A stretch of 64,000 bases of DNA from Phytophthora hibernalis (GCA_012656075.1 JAAKBF010000091.1:248001-312000); one strand, 5' to 3'; shown: positions 43,976 to 55,001, numbered from the stretch's first letter. The notes: generated by a model not told the origin, from the letters alone. Translations and numbers: made by a program.

Positions 43976-45524
43976 CAGTCCACCTTTTACCAGGCAGGCT
44001 GGGCGTTTTCACAAGCAAAACGGATTTGGCCTGCTTGTGCAACTTAATAATTCAACAAAAAAGGACGCTTGTCAGGCAAAGTGGGTTTCTGATATATTTT
44101 CCCACGCAAAGTGGTTTCTATCAAGACTACTTTCCTAGCTCCATGTCTTCCCCACGCTCGGCAAGAAAAATACTTTTGAAGCAGTGTCGCTCCATACGCC
44201 AGACCAATCGCTGCGTTAGGACTTCCTTGTTGCTTTCTACGGCCTCCTTCATGAGTGCCATTCTGTTCGCTGCCAGCGAGTTATACTGGCCTCGTAAAAG
44301 CAACTCACGCCGCTTAGTTGCAAGATGCACCTTCATGTGCGCCTTCAACACGCTGAAGCAGCCCTCAATTGCATTGCACATCGGGCTGTACGGTGATAGC
44401 CGTAGGATGACCAGCTTGTTGCTGTTGACAATGCCATCCGCGACAAGCTGCGAGCGAGCCAGCGTCTCGACCTGACTGTGAGCGGGGGCGTTGTCGGTAA
44501 CTACGACAACTTTCTTGCCCACGCAGCACTCCTTGTACTCGTCGCTGTTGAGCGCAGCCACGAACAGGTCCGCGACGAAGCGCGCATTCTCCTCCATGTG
44601 AATGGAGCCGTCGTGCGTACGCAGCAATACTAGCCCGTCGCCTGGCGACACACCACACTGGACGTGAAGATTCTTGCCTTTTGACGACGACAGGGTGACG
44701 ACTGCACGCTCCCGACACGAGCCCAGCCTTGGTTGCGCGACAGGTAGATGTTGAAGTTGGTTTCGTCGTGGTAGACGATCATGTCCCCTGCCGCCACGTG
44801 CGCGTTTAACGCTTTCGCAAACTCCATTCGCTTCTCTTTGTTCACGGCATTGTTCATGGCGGCCTTCTCAATTCGAAGTCCCTTGACGGTGTACAACATG
44901 CCGTGCAGAGCGCGGTAGATGGAGGTGATGCTCACGTCCACCGACAAGTCGCTCAGCAACCTGTCCTTCATGACGGCCATCGTCATATCCGCCTGCTCGT
45001 CCAGGTACTCCTCGAGCTTGGACATGACCTCGACCGTCATCTTCACACACGCAGTCCGCACGCCGCCACGCGGCTGCTGCTCGATGCTGCCCTTAGCTGC
45101 GATGCGCCGGGCAGTGGTGACGGAGACAGCATTGCTAGCTGCGATGGCTAGCCAATATTGGCCAGCCAAAAAGCGTCAAGTACGCGCTTCTTCGCGCTGT
45201 TGCGCTCGAACTGCTTGGCTTCACACGATACGAGGGGTGGTGTCTGGAGAGTCGCTGGCGTGGGCGGCGGGGACATTGTTCGAGGGGTGTTTGGGGAGGC
45301 TTGGGGAGGAGGCGAAAACGCAAATGAAGGAGTGTCGGCATGGAGACCACGGGCTGCTTCGCCAGTATCGAGTGGCTGGCGCTGCTTCCCGCTAACAAAC
45401 CAATTTGGTTGGAAAAATCTAGCGCCAACCCGCTTTGGCTGTAAAACCTTATTTTAGGTTAATTTATAAAACCTCTATTGACCGCTTTGCTTGTGAAAAC
45501 GCCCAGCCTGCCTGGTAAATGGTG
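43976..45524 (-). mobile_element. Complete Tc1/mariner-like DNA transposon (1,549 bp)
   Basis: Terminal inverted repeats include a 34-bp perfect match: 43986-44019 against 45486-45519 (TTTACCAGGCAGGCTGGGCG, then TTTTCACAAGCAAA). The outermost bases are CAGTCCACCT and CACCA. TA dinucleotides flank both ends (43974-43975 and 45525-45526), the target duplication expected for Tc1/mariner. It carries one transposase gene. The identical TIRs and nearly open transposase point to a recent insertion between the secreted-protein remnant and the SGNH/PLD2 block. Confidence 0.88.
44127..45276 (-). CDS. Tc1/mariner-superfamily transposase
   Basis: ATG 45276 (MSPPPTPATLQTPPLV) to stop 44127, about 383 aa after one-base repairs at 45154-45155 (T-run on the coding strand) and 44711-44713 (G-run). 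An N-terminal helix-turn-helix region (SNAVSVTTARRIAAKGSIEQ) precedes the linker and the catalytic DDE triad: first Asp in VYHDETNFNIYLSRNQGWA, second in VVVVTDNAPAHSQ, and Glu in LSPYSPMCNAIEGCFSVLK. The SPYSP..N.IE block is characteristic of the superfamily. If the two breaks are sequence errors, as elsewhere in the window, the enzyme would be intact. Confidence 0.85.
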
Positions 45525-46246
45525 TACTCATTTCATCAAGCCTTACTCAGAAGTTAGTCAAAGTTCGTAAGTGTCGCCCGTGTTGGTTGTTGCACTCTCT
45601 CATGCCATGCGAACTTGCATCCAATACAGTTCGGCAGTGCAGCGACTTCGTCGGCGTCACGTGAATGAGGATATCCGTTCGAATTGTTGATTTCGTGGTT
45701 CCAGATGCTGACTAACGTTATGCGCAAGGCTGTATACTTTCTGAAGATCTGCACATTGGCTCCAAAAGACCACAAACATAACTTGCACAAGTCCCTTCAA
45801 GCGTTTCTAGCATCACACAATATATGATGTGGGCCTCTGGTCTCATCATGAGACTTCCATGGCCTTGATCTCGGCAGAACGCTCCGATCTGGTGTCGTAT
45901 CTTATTTTAATTTACATTTAAAAATGTACTCCTAGTGCCCGGTGGTCATCGCACTGCAGAGTCGTTGCTCTCCCAGCACACGCTTGATGGCCAAGTTGAG
46001 CGCCTCCCAACAAAGAGTTAACTGGACCGACGAGGGAGACAAGCAGAGGACATGATAAATGTACATGTACGGTGGTCCCAAGCAAGTGTTGGTTTTGCAG
46101 TAGGCTAGGACCTGCTCAGGTACACCACTGGTCGTGTCAGGAAGAACACAAGATCCAAGATTTCGATCTCGCGCGACCGATGGAATCGGGTCAAAGCGTC
46201 GTCCTCCGCTGCGTATCCGACCATTATCGAATTTGCCAACAACCCG
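45525..46246. other. Spacer after the transposon
   Basis: 722 bp, no supported gene. Contains TGTACATGTA near 46059. The 3' part is presumably the promoter of SGNH copy 1. Confidence 0.4.
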
Positions 46247-47092
46247 ATGGCGTCCTCTATCCGTGCACTCCATTGCCTTTTTGCGCTCCTCATAATGTCC
46301 TTACACACAGTGAAGTCAGAGACTGAAGCCTCTCACCTACCGTCCAAACCTCGCCCAGTTCTGCTGCTGACAGGGGACTCGCTCACCGAGAAAGCCACCG
46401 ACCCCTGGAAAGGTGGATGGATTACTCTGCTGCAATTTCGTTATCGACGTTCAACCGACGTCATCCCTCGTGGGCTTTCGGGCTACAACAGCAAATGGTT
46501 CCTCAAATACGCGATGCCTGCTATCCAAGAAGAAATCAACTGTGGTGCCTACACCTCTCCCTCTTTCGTCACTGTTTGGCTTGGTTCAAACGACGCCGCG
46601 TTGTGGAACGGAAGTAATCCAGAGGTGCACGTTCCAATTGAGGCCTACAAGAGTAATTTAATCCAGATCGTGAGGAACTTTCAACGGACAGCCCCGAGGA
46701 CGAGCATTCTGCTGATCACCCCGCTCCATGTCGATGATACTGTCAGAATCAGGTATGCTGCAGAGCGGAACGACTCGAGGAGAGGCCTTGTCGACCACTC
46801 GAATGCAAACGCAAGAAGATATTCTCGTGCTTGTCTTGAAGCTGGAAGGGCTCTCAGTGTTCCAGTGTTGGACTTGAACATATACTTTAACTCGATGCCT
46901 GAATCGACACGAAACGCGTTACTCCTGGAGGATGGTTTGCATCTAAACGCCGATGGCCACAAGATCGTGGACGAGCAGATTCGAAATGCCATGAAGGCAG
47001 AGTTTCCTGCTTTGGACAAGATAATGCAGGAGTGGCAGCTCCCCGAAGCCAATGTTTGGGCTATACAAGACCCCTGGAAGGCAGACGCATGA
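46247..47092 (+). CDS. Secreted GDSL/SGNH esterase, copy 1 (IAH1-like)
   Basis: An intact 281-aa single exon. Signal peptide MASSIRALHCLFALLIMSLH. SGNH block I is LLLTGDSLTEK (catalytic Ser), Gly block GLSGYNSKWFLKYAMP, block III WLGSNDAAL (oxyanion Asn), and block V DGLHLNADGHKIVD (catalytic Asp and His). The closest family resemblance is to isoamyl-acetate-hydrolysing esterase 1; the secreted oomycete version may act on plant or microbial acyl esters. There are several Asn-glycosylation sites (NGSN). First of five copies in 9 kb, and the most divergent of the intact ones. Confidence 0.88.
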   Translation: MASSIRALHCLFALLIMSLHTVKSETEASHLPSKPRPVLLLTGDSLTEKATDPWKGGWITLLQFRYRRSTDVIPRGLSGYNSKWFLKYAMPAIQEEINCGAYTSPSFVTVWLGSNDAALWNGSNPEVHVPIEAYKSNLIQIVRNFQRTAPRTSILLITPLHVDDTVRIRYAAERNDSRRGLVDHSNANARRYSRACLEAGRALSVPVLDLNIYFNSMPESTRNALLLEDGLHLNADGHKIVDEQIRNAMKAEFPALDKIMQEWQLPEANVWAIQDPWKADA

Positions 47093-47321
47093 GTGTATAG
47101 GTCACGTGTGAGAATCATGCGATTGTGCTTGGCTGTGAGAGACAAGCATGGTGTGGCAATCAAAGCTTTCTAGCCAACCTGATTTTCGCTCTATTTTATT
47201 ATTATGGCAACCTTGACGATCAACTGCGTCGCAGTAGTAATCCTCGTGGCTCTATCAATCCGACGGAAGTATCCCTCATTTCCCATTTTGCCGCCTCAAA
47301 CGCAACCGTGACACCAGCACC

Positions 47322-49001
47322 ATGTCATCTTCTCCTTTCAATGAGCTGTCCGAAGGATTGAGCCGCGCCTTCGAGTTCATCGTCGACCCGTTCCACCTCA
47401 AGCAAAAACCAAGAAAGATGGCGCCGCGCCATTCGACCAGCCCTACCTTGAGCCCACGCGCTGGTTTCTCACGGAAGAGGAAATGCTCACGTCCCGTGCT
47501 GGTCATCAGCGTGAAGGCATTCAGCTCCACACGACCGGTAACCGCGTGAAGCTTTACGTCGCCTCTGCTGGTTACTTCAACGACGTGGCCAACGATATGA
47601 TGGAGGTGCGCCACGGAGACCTCGTGTACCTCGCTGGCTGGGGCACATGCAACGTCCCTTTCAAGCCGCTCGAGCCTGACACCAAACTCTGCGACCTGGC
47701 CGAGGGTGCTGTGAAGCGCGGCGCTGACTGGCGAATGCTCGTGTGGTCTAATCTCACGGAGCGCGCGCAGAACCACGAGGTGCGCGACCTCATCAATGCG
47801 CTGCCTCCACCGGAACAGTACGGACCTGCGCGTTTCGTATATGATGACCGACTGCCGTTCCCGACATCGTCGCATCACCAGAAGTCGGTGATTGTCCGCA
47901 GAGGCCGTCACCTCGTGGCTTACGTGGGTGGTGTGGATCTGACCAACGACCGCTGGGACACAGTCGAGCACGACCAAGCCGAGCTGCGTGAACGCACAGG
48001 CATCAAGTGTCTGTGGAACGGTTGGTTGGACGCTCATGCTCGCGTCGTGGGTCCGGCCTCCAAGGACGTTGCAGCCAACTTTTTGGACCGATGGAATGCC
48101 GACCCCAAGCCGTCACAGGATCTGGTTGACGACGTGCTCGACTTTGAAAACCCTGACTACTCAAAATTGCCCCCGATCGATGAGTCTGAGACGCCCCTGG
48201 ACATCCCACAGGACGGCACCCACGCCGTGCAGTTGTGTCGCACCTTCAGTCCGGACTACGACCACTACGGCTTTGCGCCGCAGGAGAGCAGTCCATCTTC
48301 CACGCGCGCATCAAGGCCATCCGCAACGCGCAGAACTACATCTTCATCCAAGACCAGTACTTCATCCTCGTACCGGAGCTGCTGGAGGCCATCATGGACA
48401 TGATGCCCAGCATCGAACGTCTCATTGTCATCATGCAACGGACGGTCGAAGCTGAGTACACTGGTTACGCCAAGTACCTGTACGACATGGTCTCCCCATC
48501 CAGGAAGCGTACCCGGACAAGTTCAAGCTGTACTCGACCAAGGAGTCCAAGGAGCTGTACATCCACAGCAAACTGGTGATCGTGGACGACGTGTACGTGT
48601 CTCTGGGCTCGGCCAACTGGAACCGCCGCAGCATGACGAGCGACACGGAGATCGGTATCAACATCGTGGATACGGAGCTGGTGCAGTCGCCCGACAACAT
48701 CACGGTGAACAAGCTGGCACGCAACTTCCGTATCCAGAAGTTCATGGAGGCCACCAAGCTCACGTACGACGAGCTGGACGCCATGACGTTCCTGGAGGCG
48801 TGCGACTCGCTCGAGACGGCGGCCAACGACGACGGCAAAAGCATCATTGAGCCGTACGCTGTGGAATTTAAACCTCAGTTCAACCTTGTCTCGGACGGCC
48901 TGCGGCAACTAGTTGACCCCGATGTGTTGGGCGACGAGAACCCGTCCAAAAAGTTAAAGAACTTCATGGACAATCTCGGCCCACAGAAAAGTGAATCGTA
49001 A
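47322..49001 (+). CDS. Phospholipase D-like protein, copy 2
   Basis: About 560 aa after three one-base repairs at 47411-47412 (AA), 48283-48284 (GG) and 48494-48497 (C4). Domain content as in copy 1: SSHHQKSVIVRRGRHLVAYV (again Arg in place of the first HKD Asp) and IHSKLVIVDDVYVSLGSANW. Start ATG 47322 (MSSSPFNELSEGLSRAF). The N-terminal half differs from copy 1 at many synonymous sites, whereas 48510-48836 is identical to copy 1, so the two have exchanged sequence. The C-terminal ~55 residues diverge again and end basic (KKLKNFMDNLGPQKSES). Inverted relative to copy 1. Confidence 0.82.
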
Positions 49002-50251
49002 GATAGAGATGTTGTTGGTTTTTAGTTAGATGTTACAGAAGGATTATATCTTAAAAGTTTCGGCGGATTTAATCCTTTTGCCAATTTTAGCAATTGTTTT
49101 ATCTAGATATTATCTAAATATCGCAATAGATATTAAAATTAACTACATGAATAATATCGATCCGACGCGCATTTTTTCATTTCTGTTTATCGTGTTATAG
49201 TATCCGCGCTTTCGGGACATTTTTAAATGACATAAATACTACTATTTTTTATTATTTAAATAATTAAAATAGAACCTAGAGAACTTTTAGTTCTTGGAAT
49301 AACGATAGCTCATTAAAATCCGCATATAAATTACGGATAAATTACCAACCGATGTTCCAATACTTAGTTTCAGTGGATAACTTGGACCTCTGTTCCAAGG
49401 AATATAATTTGGATTTTGTTCCAAAACCGCGAGTTATTCCAGGAACTAAAGTTCTCTAGTGAGTGATTTGTTCGACCACCACCGGTTACGACTAAACTAA
49501 AGTCAAAAGCGAATAAGTGTTACGTGTAGCATTTGCGAAACCAAGTCAAATCAAAACGACAAAATTTTTATTGAACGCGCGTGTGTTCGATATTATAAAA
49601 GCGATAATATATTGAGATTTGCTGGCACTGGACGAATATGTTTCGCAGAACCATCAGCAAATCCACCCGAATAAAATGATGTAAACATTCATACAAGGGA
49701 TTAAAATTGCTTTCTTCGAAACCCGCGAGCTCCTCTTAACGAAACTGCAAACCTGCTTTCCGGCATGACCGACAAGCCACGCATTGCTAAGACTGACCCT
49801 AGTGTTGCCTGGGCCAACTTGCCCGACCGGTGAAGACGAAGACTGAACTCAGGCCTCGCCTTGCAGATTTGATCACCCAGAAAACATCCAGCGTTTACGC
49901 CCTGCCAAACTGCGCGACACGCCACAGGATGCCAACGTTACGATCCTGCGCTTCCAAGCACCGACTTCGTTGCTATTATAATAATACATGTACACTTCAT
50001 TCCTTTTGCACCACGGACGTCCTGCCAGGACTCCTGGTACATGTACTGTAAGCCCAAGCACGACAACGGATCATTGAGAACACTTATCCATTTCACTCTC
50101 GGCCTCGCTCGAAAGCGCTGGAAATCCGTCGCAAATTACTTTTTGATAAATGGCTTTTTCCCTGCTTCGTGCATCATCATGGATCTTCCGACGTGCAGAG
50201 ACCGCTGACGTCCCACAATCACATTTTGCGGCCAACACCCACACCACCAGG
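49002..50251. other. AT-rich spacer
   Basis: About 1.2 kb. The first 700 bp is very AT-rich and contains the foldback at 49276-49459. A short in-frame ATG (50150) upstream of SGNH copy 2 is discussed under that gene. Confidence 0.4.
49276..49459. mobile_element. Short foldback/MITE-like repeat
   Basis: CTAGAGAACTTTTAGTTCTT (then GGAATAAC, to 49303) pairs with 49433-49459 with two differences; total length 184 bp, with a loop that contains repeated TGTTCCAA words. Non-coding, no transposase. The palindromic CTAGAGAAC ends suggest a miniature inverted-repeat element. Confidence 0.6.
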
Positions 50252-51106
50252 ATGTTGTTGACACTGCGCGCCAAGTGCCTCCTGTTGGGCTTCCTCGTTG
50301 CTGCGGCCGTCGCCACTTGGTTGATCATTGCGTTAGCAGATACCAAACCAGACCCACGTCCGGTGATCCTGCTCACGGGTGACTCGCTCACCCAACACGG
50401 CACCGACGTGGCGAAAAGCGGGTGGGCCGCCATGCTGCAGGACAAATACTCACGCAGTGTCGACGTCGTCTCGCGAGGCCTCCCGGGCTACAACACGAAG
50501 TGGTTCCTCAAGTACATTGCAACGACCATCGAACGCGAGATCAGGAAGGACGTGTACACCACTCCGTCCCTCATCACCATTTGGTTCGGCGCGAACGACG
50601 CGTCACTGGCAACCGGCTACGACTCGGAGACACACGTCCCCATCGAAGAGTACAAGGAGAATTTAAAGAAGATCGTGGCCGGCTTCTGGACGGCTGCACC
50701 CACCGCGGATATTTTGCTGATCACACCGCCTCATGTCAACGACACCGCCAGAGCCGAACTGGCCAAAGAACAAAACGGCACCATCGACCGCACGAACGCC
50801 ATGGCGAAGAAATATGCTCAAGCCTGCGTGGAAGCGGGCGCCAGTATCGGAGTGCCGGTGCTCGACTTGAACTCGTACTTCAACGCCATGAACGAGTCCA
50901 CGCGGGACGCGCTGCTGCTGACAACCGACGGTCTGCATTTCAACTCTTCGGGCAACCAACTCGTGTACATACAGCTGGAGGAAAAGATTGCAGCCGTGTT
51001 CCCTAGTTTAGCAGCCAAGCTGGAGCTGTGGCAATTCCCTGCAGCGGGAAATTATGTGGCTGAAGACCCGTGGGAAGCAGAAGATGGATCTGATGAGGGC
51101 CGGTGA
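50252..51106 (+). CDS. Secreted or membrane-anchored GDSL/SGNH esterase, copy 2
   Basis: Intact, 284 aa from ATG 50252 (MLLTLRAKCLLLGFLVAAAV: signal peptide or signal anchor). An earlier in-frame ATG at 50150 would add 34 residues ahead of the hydrophobic segment and make it a type II membrane protein. Catalytic blocks: LLTGDSLTQH, GLPGYNTKWFLKYI, WFGANDASL, DGLHFNSSGNQLV. The tail is acidic (EDPWEAEDGSDEGR). GC-rich compared with copies 1, 3 and 4, so it is an older branch of the family. Confidence 0.85.
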   Translation: MLLTLRAKCLLLGFLVAAAVATWLIIALADTKPDPRPVILLTGDSLTQHGTDVAKSGWAAMLQDKYSRSVDVVSRGLPGYNTKWFLKYIATTIEREIRKDVYTTPSLITIWFGANDASLATGYDSETHVPIEEYKENLKKIVAGFWTAAPTADILLITPPHVNDTARAELAKEQNGTIDRTNAMAKKYAQACVEAGASIGVPVLDLNSYFNAMNESTRDALLLTTDGLHFNSSGNQLVYIQLEEKIAAVFPSLAAKLELWQFPAAGNYVAEDPWEAEDGSDEGR

Positions 51107-51797
51107 GAGAGCGACAGTGTAATTACGACTAAAGACAATTTTTAGAGTGCCTGCAAGGTGTTTGAGAGGTAAAATCCAAGACGCCCGAACCTTGATACAT
51201 AGTTCAGCCTCCTTGGCAAAAGATAATTTTGTTGAGTTGAGAACGGGCCAGATGTAAATAAACGCAGTTCATGCAGTATGGCTTCTCCAATTGCTTGAGG
51301 TATTAATCTTCGAGCAGACACCTTATTTCACAACAAAGCTCAGTTGCCTTGCCAGCAAAATCAAGGATTGTACTGTGTGGTATTGTCCTCCACAAATGGT
51401 TTAGAGTCTGGTCTGTACTGGAAATCCGCTGTTTCAATCCGTCGAAATTCACTTTCCACTGGATGAATTCCAATCCACAGACTTACATTGTGAAGTGTTC
51501 AGTAGTAATCGCGCACACCGTAAGTATTTAAAAAAACGGCGGAGTAAGACTTTAGCAGGCAGCAGACCTGGAGATAGCGGGTGGGGCACTTACAGTAATG
51601 CTATCAAAGGAACTGAATACCAATCAAAGTGTTATTTTGTACTAGTTCGAGCTAGCTACGAAATGTTTCTCGCCGCAAGGGCGTGAGTATTTTAATTGTC
51701 AGTGAATTCAACAACAACGCCAGACTGTAACTACAACTACTAGACCTGGTTTCGATCGGAATTGGAGGTATCAGTCTTCATCCAATTGCTTGAATTC
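51107..51797. other. Spacer
   Basis: Between SGNH copies 2 and 3. The last ~25 bp belong to the inverted duplication that includes copies 3 and 4. No gene seen. Confidence 0.4.
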
Positions 51798-52630
51798 CTA
51801 TTCAGGCTTCCACGGGTCCTCAGACACGTACTTGCTAACCGCTGGGGTCTGCCAAGTGTCTAACGAGCTGACCAATTCGGGAAACTCACTTTTGAGCTTG
51901 CTCTGCAACTCTTGGTCGACCACTTTGTTACCCTCCGCGTTGAAGTGGATACCATCTGCTAGCATCGCGTTTCGAGTGGCCACAGGCATTGCATTGAAGT
52001 GTGCGTTCATGTCCAACAAAGAAATCTTGAGTGTTTCGGCGACTTCCACGCAAGCTCGAGAGTAATTTCCCATCATTGCATTCGAGCGATCTACAAGACC
52101 GCGCTTCGCATCAGTTCGCTCAGCCGCGTACTTGGCTCTGGCGCCGTCGTCGATGTGAGGCGGGGTGATCAGCAATATTTTTGCATTTGGTGCTGCCTCC
52201 TGGAATCCATTGACGATTTGGATCAAGTTTTCCTTGAAATCCTCGATAGGGACGTGCATCTCCGGGTTGGTACCGTTCACCAGCACAGCATCGTTGGTGC
52301 CAAACCAAATCGTAATTAGAGAAGGAGCGGTGTAGGCCCCAGTAGTGATCTCTTGTTCGAGGACGGGCATCACGTACTTCAAAACCATTTTGTGTTGTAG
52401 CCGGAAAGTCCACGTGTGATAATATCGGCCGATCGTGTGTATCGGGCTTGCAACTGTGCGACCCAGCCATCCATCGAGGGTAAGTGCCCTGTTCTGTGAG
52501 CGAATCTCCCGTAAGCAATAGCACTACACGAGAGTTGGATTTGGTCTCCGAGCTCACCGTGACGGTCGGCTGCGATTGTGTTAAAAGCGAGGGAGGCTAT
52601 GAGTGTGAAGCAGACCAAGAAGCCACGCAT
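51798..52630 (-). CDS. Secreted GDSL/SGNH esterase, copy 3
   Basis: Near-identical to copy 4 but with frame breaks. At 52381-52384 it has T4 on the coding strand where copy 4 has T5 (KWFLKYVMP); at 52478-52480 one C is missing (GTYP-SMDGWVAQ). A third break in the region just after the signal peptide (about 52560-52600) needs two bases added or one removed. Signal peptide MRGFLVCFTLIASLAFNT; blocks LLLTGDSLTEQ, GLSGYNTKWF, WFGTNDAVLVNG, DGIHFNAEGNKVVD. The first two breaks look like sequence error. The third is less clear, so a real inactivation of this copy is possible. Confidence 0.7.
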
Positions 52631-54128
52631 CTTGTAGAAACAGCGTTGGTGTCGGTTAATTCAATTGTGTGAGGTGTGCATTTACCGTGCTGTCCAATAC
52701 TGTTTTGACCCGGTTCGTAATATACCGTATTACGAACATGTCATATACGTTTAGGATGTGGTAATCGGTTATTCAGCGTACTGACTACATGTATCCTCAA
52801 AGCCGAGCTATTACAAGTACATGTAGTATTCTATATTGTGCTTCACTCCACAGACGCTTTGCAAAGTCAACATTTTACTGGGAGGCCAGCTTCGCAAACT
52901 ACTGGAAGCTTAATTGAAGCCGACTCAGGCAACATTCGACTCATGTAGCATTCGAATTGCATGTACGAACGATTGAGGGATTCCATGGGGTTGCAGAAGA
53001 AAGCAAATGGAGCAAACGATCTTGGCGGGCAAAGTCAAATGTTTTTTACTAACTCCTTTGTTCTCTAAATAGAAGATTAGAAAACGACGTCCAAGTATTT
53101 TTACAATAAAGTGGAGAATGGATATTCAGAGTGGGCGCCACCACAAATGACAAGTGAACGTATCATCATAACATCATGCATTTACATGTTAAAATCGTCG
53201 CTTCTACCTACCTAGGTATCGGAACTTGTTGGCGTTTACCCGACCCTAAGAGTTACTTCAAGAGGTACCGGTATCCGGATAGTCTTGTTCCTTCGAGCCC
53301 AGGACGCAGACGAGGATAAAATCTATACAGTCTAAGTGAAGGTCGCGACCAGACATTCACGGTACCCTTTGGACCAAAGTTTGGTCATACATGTATGTGC
53401 AATCACCGACTGCGACCAATAAGGGACCACGTGGTGTGAAACGTGGGCATTGCCGTACCGGTACAGCATCAACGTGATACATGTACTGTACCCTATTCGG
53501 CTCGCGATCAATGATCGTCTCCAGTTATATTCGTTTTGTTGCGGTTATGGCGACTACATGTACGTGCATCCATACCAGGTACTGTACGTGGTGTTCGGAT
53601 AACTTTTCTCATGTTGTCGCTGGTTCACGACAGTACTAGTGCGGATGTCCATGTCCATGTTACTGTCTGGTTCTGTATTACGAGGTATTTACTGCCAGTA
53701 AGAGCAACGCCAACGGTGATCCTAAACTCTCCAAGACCTGAATAGGGAATAGGTCAATTAGAATTGGCATGGAATTTAGGATCACCGTTGGCGTTGCTCT
53801 AAATACCTCGTAATACAGAACCAACGTCACCAGTAAATTACTGGTACATGTAGCATAAAGATTTTAGGACCTCAATCCAAACAGTATGTTCAGCTTACAC
53901 ATCCAACACAGGACGGCTGCAACTTCGATATACAGTTCTGCCACGCGCTTTCTGATTGTACATTACATGTAATACATGCATTGTGTTTTAAAAACACAAT
54001 GCTCTTGTTTCCGCACTCACGAACGCACAGAACAATCTACACGTACCGACCGCGCTGCCTGAATTAGCGAGTGGTAAATAATACACCTCACACAATCGAA
54101 TTTACCGCCTCCAACGCTGTTGTACACG
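52631..54128. other. Spacer inside the inverted duplication
   Basis: About 1.5 kb with many TACATGTA/GGTACCGGTA palindromic words and the strong hairpin at 53668-53823; another hairpin GCATTGTGTTT-(3)-AAACACAATGC lies at 53976-54000. No gene supported. Confidence 0.45.
53668..53823. repeat. Near-perfect 49-bp hairpin with a 10-bp insert in one arm
   Basis: The right arm 53775-53823 is an exact reverse complement of left arm 53668-53726 apart from an extra 10 bp (CTGCCAGTAA) in the left arm. The loop is about 48 bp. TGGTTCTGTATTACGAGGTA starts the left arm. Near-perfect arms mean either recent insertion of a foldback element or active conversion. RNA from it would be a long double strand, a possible small-RNA source. 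Confidence 0.8.
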
Positions 54129-54965
54129 ATGCGTAACTTGCTGGTCTTCTTCACACTCATAGCCTCCGTTGCTTCCTCCGCGTTGTCTCAGACGAAAGTC
54201 CCGGAGAATTCGGAGACCCAATTCAACGCTCGTCCAGTGCTATTGCTTACGGGAGATTCGCTAACAGCAGAGGGCACTCACCCCTCGAAGCATGGCTGGG
54301 TCGCGCAGTTGCAGGCCCGATACACGCGTTCGGCCGATATTATCACTCGTGGACTCACCGGCTACAACACGAAATGGTTTTTGAAGTACGTGATGCCCGT
54401 CCTCGAACAAGAGATCACTACTGGGGCCTACACCGCTCCTTCTCTAATTACGATTTGGTTTGGCACCAACGATGCTGTGCTGGTGAACGGTACCAACCCG
54501 GAGATGCACGTCCCTATCGAGGACTACAAGGAAAACTTGATTCAAATCGTCAATGGATTCCAGGAGGCAGCACCAAATGCAAAAATATTGCTGATCACCC
54601 CGCCTCACATCGACGACGGCGCCAGAGCCAAGTACGCGGCTGAGCGAACTGATGCGAAGCGCGGTCTTGTGGACCGCTCGAATGCAATGATGGGAAATTA
54701 CTCTCGAGCTTGCGTGGAAGTCGCCGAAACGCTCAAGGTTTCTTTGTTGGACATGAACGCACATTTCAGTGCTATGCCTGTGACGACTCGAAATGCGATG
54801 CTAGCAGATGGGATCCACTTCAACGCGGAGGGTAACAAAGTGATCGATCAAGAGTTGCAGAGCAAGCTCAAAAGTGAGTTTCCCGAATTGGTCAGCTCGT
54901 TAGACACTTGGCAGATCCCAGCGGTTAGCAAATACGTGTCCGAGGACCCGTGGAAGCCTGAGTAG
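54129..54965 (+). CDS. Secreted GDSL/SGNH esterase, copy 4
   Basis: Intact, 278 aa from ATG 54129 (MRNLLVFFTLIASVASSAL, signal peptide). Blocks: VLLLTGDSLTAEG, GLTGYNTKWFLKYVMP, WFGTNDAVLVNG, DGIHFNAEGNKVID. NGTN near block III is a potential glycosylation site. Inverted partner of copy 3 and the functional reference for it. C-terminal end YVSEDPWKPE is shared, in variant form, with copies 1-3. Confidence 0.9.
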   Translation: MRNLLVFFTLIASVASSALSQTKVPENSETQFNARPVLLLTGDSLTAEGTHPSKHGWVAQLQARYTRSADIITRGLTGYNTKWFLKYVMPVLEQEITTGAYTAPSLITIWFGTNDAVLVNGTNPEMHVPIEDYKENLIQIVNGFQEAAPNAKILLITPPHIDDGARAKYAAERTDAKRGLVDRSNAMMGNYSRACVEVAETLKVSLLDMNAHFSAMPVTTRNAMLADGIHFNAEGNKVIDQELQSKLKSEFPELVSSLDTWQIPAVSKYVSEDPWKPE

Positions 54966-55001
54966 GAATTTAAGCAATTGGATGAAGCTTTATCGTTGAA
55001 T

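Larger units (their letters stand above)
51772..54990. repeat. Large inverted duplication carrying SGNH copies 3 and 4
   Basis: The left arm (about 51772-52690) and right arm (about 54066-54990) are inverted copies that include the whole esterase gene plus short flanks: the 3' flank CTTCATCCAATTGCTT... mirrors ...AAGCAATTGGATGAAG, and the 5' flank CACCTCACACAAT occurs in both. The spacer is about 1.4 kb. Identity is high over the coding region, with a handful of differences. Palindromic arrangements of this size promote gene conversion or hairpin-mediated rearrangement. Confidence 0.85.
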
